A stretch of 64,000 bases of DNA, from positions 1 to 64,000 of the forward strand of contig JAGWNK010000008.1 in assembly GCA_028871345.1 (NCBI GenBank). Reading direction: 5' to 3'. The translations under genes and the position numbers were made by a program. Source of the stretch: Alphaproteobacteria bacterium (GTDB lineage: Bacteria > Pseudomonadota > Alphaproteobacteria > Micropepsales > Micropepsaceae). Below the pieces are notes generated by a model. It was not told the DNA's origin. It ran no database searches and was given only the letters and a program-made list of their open reading frames with translations. Position 1 is the stretch's first letter, and each line of letters opens with the position of its first letter. This document shows positions 45,084-54,868 of the stretch, piece by piece.

Positions 45084-47138
45084 ATGGCCAGCAACCGCCT
45101 TGCCGAGGAAACGAGCCCCTATCTTTTGCTGCACAAGGAAAATCCGGTGCACTGGTTTGCCTGGGGCCCGGAAGCCTTCCAGGAAGCCGAAGCCACCGGC
45201 AAGCCGATCCTCTTGTCGATCGGCTACACGGCGTGCCACTGGTGCCACGTGATGAACAAGGAGAGCTTCGCCGACGCCGACACGGCGGCTCTCATGAACG
45301 ACCTCTATGTCAACGTGAAGGTCGACCGCGAAGAGCGTCCCGACATTGATCAGCTCTACCAGTCCGCAGCGCAGATGATGGGCTATCAGGGCGGCTGGCC
45401 GCTCACCATGTTCCTCACGGCGCGCGGCGAGCCCTTCTTCGCCGGTGGCTATTTCCCCAACGAAGAGCGCTTCGGCCAGCCGCCGTTCAAGCGCGTGCTG
45501 GAAGACGTCTCGCGCAAATTCCGCGAACAGGGCGATGTCGTGACCAACGACGCCGCGCGCATCTCCGAGGTGCTGGGCCAGCAATGGACTCGCGATCTGC
45601 GCGGCCCCTTCGACCCGCGGCTGCTCGATGTGCTTTCGGTGCATGTCGCCCAGCGCTTCGACGTCTTCTATGGCGGCCTGACCGGCGCGCCGAAATTCCC
45701 CAACGTGCCGCTGATCGAAGTGCTGTGGCGCGGCTTTCAGCGCACCGGCGCACCCCAGTTCCCGCAGCTGGTGCAGACCACGCTCGACACCATGTGCCTG
45801 TCGGGCATCTACGACCACATCGGCGGCGGCTTCCACCGCTACACGGTCGATGAGCGCTGGCTGGTGCCGCACTTCGAGAAGATGCTGTACGACAACGCCC
45901 TGATGGTCGAGCTGCTGGCCACCATCAGCCAGCACAACCGCGCCCCGCTTTACCGCGCGCGCATCGACGAGACCGTCAACTGGGTGCTGCGCGAGATGAT
46001 GGTGGGCGACGCCTTCGCCTCCGCGATCGACGCCGATGTCAACGGCGAAGAGGGCGCCTACTACATCTGGACCGAAGCCGAGATCGACGCCACGCTGATG
46101 GGCACCTTCGCCCAGCGCTTCAAGGACGTCTATCAGGTACGCGCCGAGGGCAATTTCAACGGCCGCACCATACTCATGCGCACCGGTCCCTTCCCCTATC
46201 CGCTGCCGGAAGCCGACGAGGCACTTCTCAAGCGCCAGCGCGAGCTTCTGCTGGCGGCGCGCCAGCAGACGCGCACGGCGCCGCTGCGCGACGACAAGGT
46301 GCTGGCGGATTGCAACGGCATGATGATCGCGGCGCTGACCCATGCCGGTACGGCGTTCCCCAATCCCGCCTGGGTGCAGGCCGCCGCCAAGGCCTTCGCG
46401 TTCGTCGTCAAGGCGATGGGCGAAGGTGACCGGCTGCACCATTCCTGGCGCGACGGCCGGCGCGGCCATGCGGGCTTTGCCGAAGACTACGCGCAGATGG
46501 CGCGCGCCGCGCTCGCCCTGTGGGAGGCCACCGGCGAGAAGCACTACTTGGACCACGCCAAGAAATGGGCGCTGGTCCTCAACGAGCACTTCTGGGACGG
46601 CCAGTTCGGCGGCTATTGCCAGACGCCCGACGACGGCGCCCCGCTGTTGCACCGCGTGCGCACGGTCTTCGACCAGGCCTCGATGAGCGCCAACGGCACC
46701 ATGATCGGCGTGCTGACGCGCCTGGGGCTGGCCACTGGCGAGACCGGCTACCGCGAACGCGCCGGCGGCATCGTCAACGCCTTTGCCGGCCAGCTCGGCC
46801 AGTCGTTCCTCGCCATGGGAAGCTATCTCAACGGGCTGGAGACCCTCATGGCCGGCCTGCAGATCGTCATCGTCGGTCCCAAGGACAGCGCCAAGACGCA
46901 CGAACTCATCTCCGCCGTCATGGGGCGCAGCCTGCCCAACCGGCTGATGATGGTCGTGGCTCCCGACGAAACGCTGCCCGAGACCCATCCCGCCTTCGGC
47001 AAGAAGATGGAGAACGGCCAGCCCACCGCCTATGTCTGCCAGCATCAGAATTGCTCGGCGCCGATCAGCAACGCGGTGACCCTCAGTCAGGTGCTGCAGT
47101 TGCCGCCACGTCCGCCGCAGAGCACGCGTCCGCAATAG
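45084..47138 (+). CDS. YyaL/SPATA20-type thioredoxin-domain protein
   Basis: The product is 684 residues. The N-terminal ~170 residues are a thioredoxin-like DUF255 domain with the conserved ACHWCHVM active-site region; the rest is an alpha/alpha six-barrel like N-acylglucosamine epimerases (...[25 protein letters not shown]). The biochemical role is unknown. It has no signal peptide, so it is cytosolic. Confidence 0.9.
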   Translation: MASNRLAEETSPYLLLHKENPVHWFAWGPEAFQEAEATGKPILLSIGYTACHWCHVMNKESFADADTAALMNDLYVNVKVDREERPDIDQLYQSAAQMMGYQGGWPLTMFLTARGEPFFAGGYFPNEERFGQPPFKRVLEDVSRKFREQGDVVTNDAARISEVLGQQWTRDLRGPFDPRLLDVLSVHVAQRFDVFYGGLTGAPKFPNVPLIEVLWRGFQRTGAPQFPQLVQTTLDTMCLSGIYDHIGGGFHRYTVDERWLVPHFEKMLYDNALMVELLATISQHNRAPLYRARIDETVNWVLREMMVGDAFASAIDADVNGEEGAYYIWTEAEIDATLMGTFAQRFKDVYQVRAEGNFNGRTILMRTGPFPYPLPEADEALLKRQRELLLAARQQTRTAPLRDDKVLADCNGMMIAALTHAGTAFPNPAWVQAAAKAFAFVVKAMGEGDRLHHSWRDGRRGHAGFAEDYAQMARAALALWEATGEKHYLDHAKKWALVLNEHFWDGQFGGYCQTPDDGAPLLHRVRTVFDQASMSANGTMIGVLTRLGLATGETGYRERAGGIVNAFAGQLGQSFLAMGSYLNGLETLMAGLQIVIVGPKDSAKTHELISAVMGRSLPNRLMMVVAPDETLPETHPAFGKKMENGQPTAYVCQHQNCSAPISNAVTLSQVLQLPPRPPQSTRPQ

Positions 47139-47197
47139 CCGGACTCGCCAGGCATCGCCGCTCCCGTTAACCTGCGCGGGTCTGAGGGAGCGGCGAC

Positions 47198-47893
47198 ATG
47201 GCGGAGCAGGTCACGATCAAGGGGCCCGACGGATCGTTCGGCGGCTATTTGGCGAAACCGGCCAGCGGCCGCGGTCCGGGCATCGTCGTCATCCAGGAGA
47301 TCTTCGGCGTCAACGCGGTGATGCGCAAGACGGCCGACGCCTATGCGGCCGCGGGATTCTTCGCCCTGGTGCCCGATCTCTTCTGGCGGCTCGAGCCGGG
47401 CGTCGAACTCACCGACCATACCGAAGCGGAATGGCAGAAGGCCTTCGATCTCATGAAGCGCTTCGATGCCGCCACGGGCGTCGAGGACATCCAGGCCTCG
47501 CTCGATCATCTGCGCCATCTGCCGGGGTGCACCGGCAAGGTCGGCGCCGTCGGCTACTGCCTGGGGGGACTGCTCGCCTTTCTCACCGCCACGCGCACCG
47601 ATTCCGACGCCAGCGCCGGGTATTACGGAGTGAACGTGCAGGCCATGCTGGGCGAGGCGGGCGCCATCAAGAAGCCGCTCATGCTGCACATCGCCGCCAA
47701 GGACGAATACACCCCGCCCGAGGCGCGCGAGCAGATCATCGACGCGCTGGCCGGCAATCCGCTGGTGACGGTGCACGTCTATCCCGGGATGGGCCACGCC
47801 TTCGCCCGCCCCGACGGCGAGCATTACGATCGCGCCAATGCGGGTCTCGCCAACGGGCGCACCACCACCTTCTTCCGCCAGCATCTGCATTGA
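47198..47893 (+). CDS. Dienelactone hydrolase family protein
   Basis: The product is 231 residues, an alpha/beta hydrolase with nucleophile C121 (GYCLGG), the aspartate in the AAKDEYTP block and the histidine in GMGHAFARP. The cysteine nucleophile and the N-terminal EIFGVN segment are typical of the DLH family. The natural substrate is unknown. A GAGGGAG ribosome site precedes the ATG. Confidence 0.9.
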   Translation: MAEQVTIKGPDGSFGGYLAKPASGRGPGIVVIQEIFGVNAVMRKTADAYAAAGFFALVPDLFWRLEPGVELTDHTEAEWQKAFDLMKRFDAATGVEDIQASLDHLRHLPGCTGKVGAVGYCLGGLLAFLTATRTDSDASAGYYGVNVQAMLGEAGAIKKPLMLHIAAKDEYTPPEAREQIIDALAGNPLVTVHVYPGMGHAFARPDGEHYDRANAGLANGRTTTFFRQHLH

Positions 47894-47899
47894 GGCTTG

Positions 47900-48097
47900 T
47901 CATTCCACCGCTGTCTTCCCCGCCAGCGGACGCACGTCCTGGACGAGGTGCACCAGCACGCGCCCCGGTTCTTCGATCTGCATCATGTGCGCCGAGTTCT
48001 CGAACCAGACGAACTTCTTCACTGGCGCGCACATCTGCGCGAACCAGTCTGCCGCCACCACCGACGGCGTGGTCTCGTCATGGCGGCGATCGACAAG
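47900..48097 (-). pseudogene. C-terminal remnant of an alpha/beta hydrolase
   Basis: The - strand reads RRHDETTPSVVAADWFAQMC, then KKFVWFENSAHMMQIEEP and a C-terminal tail ending LAGKTAVE and stop. The aspartate (HDETTP) and histidine (SAHMM) of a typical hydrolase triad are present, but the N-terminal two-thirds with the nucleophile serine are gone; upstream sequence to a stop near 48166 has no similarity. The rest of the 47894-48245 gap is leader sequence of the quinone oxidoreductase. Confidence 0.65.
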
Positions 48098-48245
48098 GGC
48101 TCGGGATCGCAGGTGTTTCGCGCTCTCAACAAGAACTTGCCGGTCACTTGTCGGCTATGCGCTTGGCGCAATCGGCGAAATTGCGTCCTTGACTTGGCGA
48201 GCCTGGCGACCATCGTTCGGCCTTGCCCCAAAGGAAATGTGCGCG

Positions 48246-49217
48246 ATGAAAGCCATCCGTTTCGCCAAGACCGGCGGTCCCGAAGTCCTCAGCTACGAAA
48301 CCATCGCCTTGCCGCCGCCCGGCAAGGGCGAAGTCCGTGTGCGCCATACCGCCATCGGCGTGAACTTCATCGACATCTATCACCGCTCTGGACTCTACGC
48401 GGTGCCGCTGCCGTCGGGCCTGGGGCGCGAGGCTGCCGGTACGGTCGAGGCGGTGGGCGAGGAGGTTGCGACCTTCAAACCCGGCGACCGCGTCTGCTAC
48501 TGCACCGGACCGATGGGCGCTTATGGCGAAGCCAACAATGTGGGCGTCGAGGCGCTGCTCAGGTTGCCCGGTTTCATCAGCGACGAGGTGGCCGCCGCGG
48601 CCTTGCTCAAAGGCATGACGGCGCAATACCTGTTGAAGCGCACCTTCGCCGTCCAGAAGGGCCAGACCGTCCTGTTTCATGCGGCGGCGGGCGGCGTCGG
48701 ACTGATCGCGGTGCAGTGGGCCAGACATCTCGGCGCCCGCGTCATCGGCACGGTCGGCTCCGACGACAAGATCGAGCTCGCCAAGGCCAACGGCTGCTGG
48801 CAGGTCTTGAACCTGCGCCAGGATGACTGGGTGGCCAAGGTGCGCGAATGGACGAATGGCGAAGGCGTTCCGGTGGTCTACGATTCCGTGGGCAAGGACA
48901 CCTTCGCGGGCTCGCTCGATTGCCTGGCAATCCGCGGCATGCTGGTCAGCTTCGGCAATTCCTCGGGCGCCGTGCCGACCTTCGAGCCGGCAATCCTCAG
49001 CGCCAAGGGCTCGCTGTATCTCACGCGCCCGACACTGTTCCATTATGCGCGCCCGCCCAGGGAACTGCAGGAGACGGCCGATGATCTCTTCGCGGTGATC
49101 AAGTCGGGCGCCGTCAAGATCATGGTCAATCAGCGCTTCGCGCTGGCCGAGGCCCGCGCCGCGCATGAGGCCTTGGCCTCGCGCCAGACCACGGGGGCGA
49201 CGATCCTAATTCCTTGA
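48246..49217 (+). CDS. NADPH:quinone oxidoreductase (zeta-crystallin type)
   Basis: The product is 323 residues, a zinc-independent medium-chain dehydrogenase. It has the MKAIRFAKTGGPEVL start, the VNFIDIYHRSGLY segment, and a NADPH-binding AAGGVGLIAVQWA loop. It reduces quinones, one electron or two, with NADPH. An ATG at 48237 is an alternative three codons upstream. Confidence 0.93.
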   Translation: MKAIRFAKTGGPEVLSYETIALPPPGKGEVRVRHTAIGVNFIDIYHRSGLYAVPLPSGLGREAAGTVEAVGEEVATFKPGDRVCYCTGPMGAYGEANNVGVEALLRLPGFISDEVAAAALLKGMTAQYLLKRTFAVQKGQTVLFHAAAGGVGLIAVQWARHLGARVIGTVGSDDKIELAKANGCWQVLNLRQDDWVAKVREWTNGEGVPVVYDSVGKDTFAGSLDCLAIRGMLVSFGNSSGAVPTFEPAILSAKGSLYLTRPTLFHYARPPRELQETADDLFAVIKSGAVKIMVNQRFALAEARAAHEALASRQTTGATILIP

Positions 49218-49277
49218 GTTTATTGATATTATGCCGCCAGTTTACCGCCCAGCATTAAAGCTGGTAATCTAGCTGGC

Positions 49278-49484
49278 ATGAATGACATGCGCAAAATCAC
49301 GGTGGAAGTTCCAGAACAAGATCTGGAAAAAGCGCAGGCCTTCACCGGCCAAGGCGTCACTGAAACCGTTCGGGCAGGTTTGAAAAAACTCGCATCAATC
49401 AGGGCACAACAGGAATTGCGCAAACTTCGCGGGAAAGTGAAGTTCTCGATGAGCCTCGATGAGCTGCGCTACGACGACGAATGA
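49278..49484 (+). CDS. VapB-like antitoxin
   Basis: The product is 68 residues. The N-terminal RKITVEVPEQDLEKAQAF segment looks like a ribbon-helix-helix binding domain and the C-terminal half (about 40-68) is a toxin-binding tail. Its stop overlaps the PIN toxin start by 4 bp. The upstream 60 bp is A/T-rich and contains a short CCAGC/GCTGG inverted repeat that could be the operator. Confidence 0.85.
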   Translation: MNDMRKITVEVPEQDLEKAQAFTGQGVTETVRAGLKKLASIRAQQELRKLRGKVKFSMSLDELRYDDE

Positions 49485-49855
49485 TCGCGTGTGATACAAG
49501 TTCACTTGTTGCGTATCTACAAGGCGAAGACGGACCTGACATCGACAAGCTCGATCACGCATTAGCGGCAGGTGAACTCGTTTTGCCGCCTGTTGTGGTG
49601 ACAGAAATTCTCAGCGATCCTGCATCACAGAATGCACTGGCAGCCGCACTGCCGGACGTCAAAGTCCTGGATTTGCCCGATGGATTTTGGGCGCGCGCAG
49701 GGTTCTCACGGCAAACGCTCAAACAGCACGGCTTGAAATGCAAGATCGGTGACACATTGGTCGCCCAATCTTGTATCGATCACGACATATCTCTGATCGC
49801 CCGCGACGGCGATTTTCGGCACTTCGCAAAGTACTGCGGGCTGAAACTCGCTTGA
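49481..49855 (+). CDS. VapC-like PIN-domain toxin
   Basis: The product is 124 residues with D5 (CDTSS), E42 (VTEIL), D91 (IGDTLVA) and D109/D111 (ARDGDF), the acidic PIN centre. It is a ribonuclease toxin paired with the antitoxin just upstream. It is a different subfamily from the toxin at 1709 and belongs to the chromosome, not the island. Confidence 0.9.
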   Translation: MIACDTSSLVAYLQGEDGPDIDKLDHALAAGELVLPPVVVTEILSDPASQNALAAALPDVKVLDLPDGFWARAGFSRQTLKQHGLKCKIGDTLVAQSCIDHDISLIARDGDFRHFAKYCGLKLA

Positions 49856-49913
49856 CCGCCACGATTTGGTGTTCTGTCGATGGGCGAAAGGCCCCGTCAC
49901 ATCGCAACTCGCG

Positions 49914-50511
49914 CTAGCTCAGCGGGCACGCCGCAAATTCCGGCAACGCTTCGGCGCGCCCCGAAAGCTGCGCCAGGAAGGGATGATCGGCTTCCGCCAG
50001 CGCGCCCGGAAGAATGAAATTGGTGAAGCGCCAGGCCACGGCCGCGGTGATGTCGGCTTGCAGCGGCCGCGCACCGAACAGCCAGCCTTCGGTTCCGGCC
50101 ATATCGCGCTCCAGCAGCGCAAAGGCCTGGCGCATCTGCTGCTGAACCCGCTCGAGCCAAGGCCGGTGTTGTCTGTCCTCCGGCCGCAGCGTGGTTTCGT
50201 AATACGCCTGGATGGCCTGCTCCCAGGCCGCCAGCGCCAAGCCGAGGACACGCTGGGACCGCAAAAATCCCGCGGCACCGTGGGCGTGAGCCGGCGTTCT
50301 GCCGGCGCCAGACGCTCCAGATATTCAAGGATCAGACTTGAATCCAGCAGAACGGTTCCGTCATCCGTCACCGGAGTGGGGCCCTGACCACCGGATTGCT
50401 GGCGGCGAACGCGTCGTATTGCCGGAATACCGAGATCTGCTCGTGATCATGCGCCAGCCCCAGCAGCTTCAGGGACACCGCCACCCGCCGCCCATAGGGC
50501 GAATCCATCAT
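49914..50511 (-). pseudogene. Glutathione S-transferase gene with two frameshifts
   Basis: Similarity to a GST crosses three frames. Frame 1 starts at 50511 with MMDSPYGRRVAVSLKLLGL and ends after NPVVRAP. Frame 2 carries TDDGTVLLDSSLILEYLERL. Frame 3 carries LGLALAAWEQAIQ through the C-terminal helical domain. The breaks are near 50382 (next to a run of G) and near 50285. The N-terminal thioredoxin-like site and the C-terminal domain are both preserved, so the damage is recent or reflects assembly errors. Confidence 0.75.
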
Positions 50512-50545
50512 TCCGATCGGACGCTTGGAAGAGCTCCGTGTCGGC

Positions 50546-50571
50546 AAAAGGGGCAGCGTCGCCGCTGCCCC
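50546..50571 (-). terminator. Rho-independent terminator of the rho gene
   Basis: On the - strand a perfect 9-bp stem (GGGGCAGCG with CGCTGCCCC, loop of four) is followed by TTTT. It lies 30 bp after the rho stop codon. Confidence 0.8.
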
Positions 50572-50600
50572 CAGAATTGCATCGCGTCACATGGCATCAA

Positions 50601-51884
50601 TTACGTATTCATGCTCTCGAAGAAGTCGGCATTGTTCTTCGACGAACGCAGCTTGTCGAGCAGGAACTCGATGGCGTCAATGGTGCCCATGGGCGCCAGG
50701 ATGCGCCTGAGGACGTACATCTTGGCCAGCGTGCCCTTGTCGACCAACAGCTCGTCCTTGCGGGTGCCCGAGCGCAGGATGTCGATCGCCGGGAAGACGC
50801 GCTTGTCGGCCACCTTGCGGTCCAGGATGATTTCCGAGTTGCCGGTGCCCTTGAACTCTTCGAAGATCACCTCGTCCATGCGGCTGCCGGTGTCGATCAG
50901 CGCGGTGGCGATGATGGTGAGCGAGCCACCTTCCTCGATGTTGCGCGCCGCGCCGAAGAAGCGCTTCGGCCGCTGCAGGGCGTTGGCGTCGACGCCGCCG
51001 GTCAATACCTTGCCCGAGGAAGGAACCACGGTGTTGTAGGCGCGGCCCAGCCGCGTGATGGAATCGAGCAGGATGACGACGTCGCGCTTGTGCTCGACGA
51101 GGCGCTTGGCCTTCTCGATCACCATCTCGGCGACCTGCACGTGGCGGCTGGCCGGCTCGTCGAAGGTGGACGAGATCACTTCGCCCTTCACCGAGCGCTG
51201 CATGTCGGTGACTTCCTCGGGGCGCTCGTCGATCAACAGCACGATCAGATAGCACTCGGGGTGGTTGGCCGAGATGGCGCGCGCGATGTTCTGCAGGATC
51301 ACCGTCTTGCCGGTGCGCGGCTGGGCGGTGATCAGGGCGCGCTGCCCCATGCCCTGCGGCGACACGATGTCGATGACGCGGCCGGTCTTGTCCTTGATGG
51401 TGGGATCCTCGATCTCCATCTTCAGCCAGCGCGTGGGATAGAGCGGCGTCAGGTTGTCGAAGTGGACCTTGTGCTTGATCTTCTCGGGATCCTCGAAATT
51501 GATCGAGGACACCTTGAGCAACGCGAAATAGCGTTCGCCGTCCTTGGGGCTGCGGATGGGGCCTTCCACCGTGTCGCCGGTGCGCAGGCCGAAGCGGCGA
51601 ATCTGCGACGGGCTGACATAGATGTCGTCGGGGCCGGCGAGATAATTCGATTCCGGGGAGCGCAGGAAGCCGAAGCCGTCCTGCAGGGTTTCGAGCACGC
51701 CGGCGCCGGTGATCTCGACATTGCGGTCCGCCAGCTCCTTGAGGATGGCGAACATCATGTCCTGCTTGCGCATCGAAGAGGCGTTCTCGATCTCGAGCTC
51801 CTCGGCGAAGGAGAGCAGATCGGTGGGACTCTTGGACTTGAGATCCTGCAGCTTCATGGCCTGCAGGCCGCTTTGCACTGTCAT
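50601..51884 (-). CDS. rho: Transcription termination factor Rho
   Basis: The product is 427 residues. It has the N-terminal helix ([19 protein letters not shown]), a cold-shock-like RNA-binding domain (about 55-125, ...[21 protein letters not shown]), the P-loop AQPRTGKT and the Q and R loops of the hexameric ATPase. An alternative start is the methionine at residue 10. It has a 178-nt leader from the promoter at 52062-52090. Confidence 0.97.
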   Translation of the reverse strand: MTVQSGLQAMKLQDLKSKSPTDLLSFAEELEIENASSMRKQDMMFAILKELADRNVEITGAGVLETLQDGFGFLRSPESNYLAGPDDIYVSPSQIRRFGLRTGDTVEGPIRSPKDGERYFALLKVSSINFEDPEKIKHKVHFDNLTPLYPTRWLKMEIEDPTIKDKTGRVIDIVSPQGMGQRALITAQPRTGKTVILQNIARAISANHPECYLIVLLIDERPEEVTDMQRSVKGEVISSTFDEPASRHVQVAEMVIEKAKRLVEHKRDVVILLDSITRLGRAYNTVVPSSGKVLTGGVDANALQRPKRFFGAARNIEEGGSLTIIATALIDTGSRMDEVIFEEFKGTGNSEIILDRKVADKRVFPAIDILRSGTRKDELLVDKGTLAKMYVLRRILAPMGTIDAIEFLLDKLRSSKNNADFFESMNT

Positions 51885-52061
51885 GGAGGATTACACCTGG
51901 AACGAACGCTGATGAGGGGTTGCCCGCAAGCCCTGTCATAACGGCCGGCTTGCGAGATTGTTGCTGGAGATCGCTTCGGTCCGCCCGCGGCCTTGACGGC
52001 ATCTACGGTTTGAGCGCTTTGAGGCGCGACCGCTTGCGGGCTTCAATGGGGAACTGCCGTC

Positions 52062-52090
52062 TATATAGCCGCGATTGGCCGCCGTTGCAA
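52062..52090 (-). promoter_or_regulatory. Promoter of rho
   Basis: On the - strand TTGCAA (52085-52090) and TATATA (52062-52067) are exactly 17 bp apart. The transcript would carry about 170 nt of leader. A long leader fits Rho autoregulation by attenuation, known in other bacteria but not demonstrable here. Confidence 0.6.
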
Positions 52091-52121
52091 ATCTTGAAGC
52101 GTGGCTTTTTCGCGACGGTGT

Positions 52122-52565
52122 CTAGAAAGGTTTAACAATCGCCAGAATGACGATGGCAATCATCAACAGGGTCGGCGCCTCGTTCCACAGGCGGAAGAAG
52201 CGCTCGCTGCGCTTGTTGCGACCCTTGGCGAACGCCTTGAACCACAGCGCGTAGGAATGATGCACCCAGGTCATCCCCGCCACCAGGACGAGCTTGAGCT
52301 GGAACCAGTGCGCCGGCCACCAGTCCATCAGCCAGGCCATGGTCAGACCGAGAATCCACACGAGCGTCATCGCCGGGTTCATGATCACCCGCAGAAGGCG
52401 GCGCTCCATGAGCACGAAGCGCTCGTAGTCGGCGTCCCCCGGGCGCGTCTGGGTGTGATAGACGAACAGCCGCGGCAGATAGAACATCCCGCTCATCCAG
52501 GCGATCACGGCAATCACGTGCAGCGCCTTGAGAACGAGATAGTGGTCCAGCAGCAAGGCCTGCAT
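52122..52565 (-). CDS. hemJ: Protoporphyrinogen IX oxidase HemJ
   Basis: The product is 147 residues with four hydrophobic spans and the family's conserved HVIAVIAWMSGMFYLPRLFVYH segment (split: HVIAVIAWMSGM, FYLPRLFVYH), including the heme-ligand-like histidines. HemJ oxidises protoporphyrinogen IX in the membrane. It is 3 bp from hemH. Confidence 0.93.
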   Translation of the reverse strand: MQALLLDHYLVLKALHVIAVIAWMSGMFYLPRLFVYHTQTRPGDADYERFVLMERRLLRVIMNPAMTLVWILGLTMAWLMDWWPAHWFQLKLVLVAGMTWVHHSYALWFKAFAKGRNKRSERFFRLWNEAPTLLMIAIVILAIVKPF

Positions 52566-52568
52566 CGC

Positions 52569-53573
52569 TCAGTTCCTCGCCATGCCGCAGTTCCGGCAAT
52601 CGGGCGCACAGGCCCGCACCGGCGCCTCGCCGGCCAGCCGCTGCGTGATCACCGCGGCCAGTCCGCCGATGAAGTCGGGATGTGCGCTTACCGTGGGTAC
52701 CCTGAGATAGTCCTTCACGCCGGACTCCTGCGCGAGCCTGCCGTATTCGATATCGAGCTCGACCAGGGTCTCAGAATGCTCGGAGACGAACGAGATCGGT
52801 ACCACGATCAGCCCTTTGCCCTCTGCCCCGGCCCGGCGGATCTCCGCGTCGGTCGAAGGGCCTATCCACTTCAAGGGGCCGACCCGGCTTTGGTAGCAGA
52901 CTTGGGCATCGACGCCCGTCAGGCGCTCCGCCAGCGCTGCCGCCGTCTGTTCCACCTGCCGCTGATAGGGGTCGCCGCGGGCAATGATCCGCTCGGGCAG
53001 GCCGTGGGCTGACAGCAGCAAACGATAGGTCACGTCGGGCCGGGCCTTGGCCATGGTCTGGCGCGTCAACGACTCCAGGGCGGTGATGAAGCCGGACTGG
53101 GTGGGATAACAGCAGATTGTGCCGCTGGGCGCGGTGATGCCCGCGGTCTGCGCGGCGCGCCCCCAGTCTTCAAGCGACGAACGGGATGTGGTGGTCGAAT
53201 ACTGGGGGTAGAGCGGCAGCAACACGACGCGGTCCGGCGCCCAGGCCGCCACGGCCCGTGCCGCTTCGTCACTGAAGGGCTTCCAGCAGCGCATGGCGAT
53301 GAAGGCCCGCGCTTCATGCCCGGCGAGCGCCGTTTCCAGGGCCCGGGCTTGCGCCTGGGTTTCCTCGAGGATGGGCGAATGCCCAGCGATCTTGGCGTAT
53401 ATCTCCCGTGCTACGGGTGCGCGCCGCGCGGCGATGAAGCGCGCCAAGGGCCGGCGGATCAGCGCAGGCATCGGCAGGATGGCAGGATCGCTGAACAGGT
53501 TGCGCAAGAATGGCTCGATGGCGTCCGGCGTGTCGGGTCCGCCAAGATTGAACAGCACGACGGCCAGTCTCAC
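52569..53573 (-). CDS. hemH: Ferrochelatase HemH
   Basis: The product is 334 residues from a GTG at 53573 that overlaps the hemE stop. It has the LFNLGGPDTPDAIEPFLRNLF block and SAHGLPERII with the metal-binding histidine. The C-terminal CAPDCRNCGM cysteines suggest a [2Fe-2S] cluster as in several bacterial ferrochelatases. It inserts iron into protoporphyrin IX. Confidence 0.95.
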   Translation of the reverse strand: MRLAVVLFNLGGPDTPDAIEPFLRNLFSDPAILPMPALIRRPLARFIAARRAPVAREIYAKIAGHSPILEETQAQARALETALAGHEARAFIAMRCWKPFSDEAARAVAAWAPDRVVLLPLYPQYSTTTSRSSLEDWGRAAQTAGITAPSGTICCYPTQSGFITALESLTRQTMAKARPDVTYRLLLSAHGLPERIIARGDPYQRQVEQTAAALAERLTGVDAQVCYQSRVGPLKWIGPSTDAEIRRAGAEGKGLIVVPISFVSEHSETLVELDIEYGRLAQESGVKDYLRVPTVSAHPDFIGGLAAVITQRLAGEAPVRACAPDCRNCGMARN

Positions 53574-54592
53574 GAGCTGCCCCGCACCAGCGCAATCAAC
53601 TGTTCCACATGGGCGATCGGCGTTTCCGGCAGGATGCCGTGGCCCAGATTGAAGACGAGCCGGCTGTTGCGCCCGGCCTCCAGGATTGCGGCCACGCCGC
53701 GGGCCAACGCATCGCCGCCTGCCAGCAGGGCCAGGGGATCGAGGTTGCCTTGCAGGGCCACGTCGTCGCCCAGCTTCTCCGCCGCCCAGCCCACGGGGAC
53801 GGCCGTATCCAACGACACCGCGTCCACCCCCGTTTCGCGGGCATAGCGTTCCAGCCCTGCCAGGGTGGCGCCGCGCGGAAATCCGATGATCTTCGCTTCG
53901 GGCAGGACGGCGCGCACCGCGGCCACGACCCGCGCGGTCGGACGCACCACCCAGTCCTTGAAGCCTTGCGGGGTCAGACCGGAGGCCCAGCTGTCGAAGA
54001 TCTGCACGGCGTCCGCCCCCGCCTGCAGTTGCCCCACCAGATGCCGGCTCACCGCATCGACCAGAACGTCTATCAGCTTAGCGAAGCCGGCAGGATCACG
54101 ATAGGCCCACAGCTTGGCCGCCTTCTGCTCGTCGCCCCCGCCGCCCGCCGCCATGTAGGTGGCCAGCGTCCACGGGGCGCCGGCAAAGCCGAGCAAAGCC
54201 GTGTCCGCTCCAAGTGCCGGGCGCACCAGGCGCAGAGTTTCATAGGCCGGCGCCAGCGCCGCCGCCCATGCCTCGTGCGCGCGCTCCAAACCTTGCGTAG
54301 ATGTGATCGTCGGCAGTTTCGGACCGTCGTCGAAAGCGACCTTCAGGCCCAGCGCTGCCGGCACGGTCAGGATGTCCGAGAACAGGATGGCCGCGTCAAA
54401 GCCAAAACGCCGCACCGGCTGCAGAGTCACTTCCGCTGCCAATTCGGGCGTCTGACACATCGTCCAGAACGATCCTGCCTTCTTCCGCGTTTCCTGATAC
54501 TCGGGCAGATAGCGTCCGGCCTGGCGCATCATCCAGAGCGGCGGCGGCACAAAGTTCTTGCCGGAAAGTACACCGATGAGACGGCTCGACAA
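53570..54592 (-). CDS. hemE: Uroporphyrinogen decarboxylase HemE
   Basis: The product is 340 residues from a TTG at 54592, placed by a TAGGAG eight bases upstream. The substrate-binding start PPLWMMRQAGRYLPEY is present, as is GFAGAPWTLATYM. It converts uroporphyrinogen III to coproporphyrinogen III. It heads hemE-hemH-hemJ and flanks the candidate replication origin. Confidence 0.96.
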   Translation of the reverse strand: MSSRLIGVLSGKNFVPPPLWMMRQAGRYLPEYQETRKKAGSFWTMCQTPELAAEVTLQPVRRFGFDAAILFSDILTVPAALGLKVAFDDGPKLPTITSTQGLERAHEAWAAALAPAYETLRLVRPALGADTALLGFAGAPWTLATYMAAGGGGDEQKAAKLWAYRDPAGFAKLIDVLVDAVSRHLVGQLQAGADAVQIFDSWASGLTPQGFKDWVVRPTARVVAAVRAVLPEAKIIGFPRGATLAGLERYARETGVDAVSLDTAVPVGWAAEKLGDDVALQGNLDPLALLAGGDALARGVAAILEAGRNSRLVFNLGHGILPETPIAHVEQLIALVRGSS

Positions 54593-54868
54593 TTCAAGAC
54601 TCCTAGATACTTAAGATTCTGAAGGTGGTGTTTGTCTTGTGGATTGTGGACCAGTCGGGGAGTGCCTTTTCCTGTAGGATGAAATGCGAGCAGACTCAAG
54701 GATATCGGCTTTGGACGCTTTGTGGGGTCGGCGAACCGGGCGGTGAAAAGCGGTGACTCGATCTGTTGCAGGCGCCCACAGTTTGAACACGGCAACGGCT
54801 TCAGGGCATAGTCGCCCCCGTTTGGTGGATGAAATGCGAACCATGGTGGACGGAACGGGAATGGATCT
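54593..54868. other. Candidate chromosomal replication origin (hemE-ppsR gap)
   Basis: In Caulobacter and Rickettsia the origin lies between hemE and the gene named RP001, a DUF299/ppsR homologue. This gap has the same flanks, with genes diverging from it. It contains two DnaA-box-like sites in tandem (TGTGGATTG 54638-54646 and TGTGGACCA 54645-54653; both 2 or more mismatches from TGTGGATAA), and two exact 13-bp direct repeats (GGATGAAATGCGA, 54677-54689 and 54827-54839). I see no CtrA site with two TTAA halves and no obvious A/T-rich unwinding element, so the call rests mainly on synteny. It also holds the hemE and ppsR promoters. Confidence 0.5.

Noticed and set aside
44733-47135. Long open frame of about 800 codons on the - strand
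   Set aside because: It is antisense to the YyaL-type gene, whose protein is clearly conserved. Only its last 76 codons (44733-44963) are a real gene.
54611-54625. CtrA binding site (TTAA-N7-TTAA) in the origin candidate
   Set aside because: Only one TTAA half is present. The second half at the right spacing is missing.
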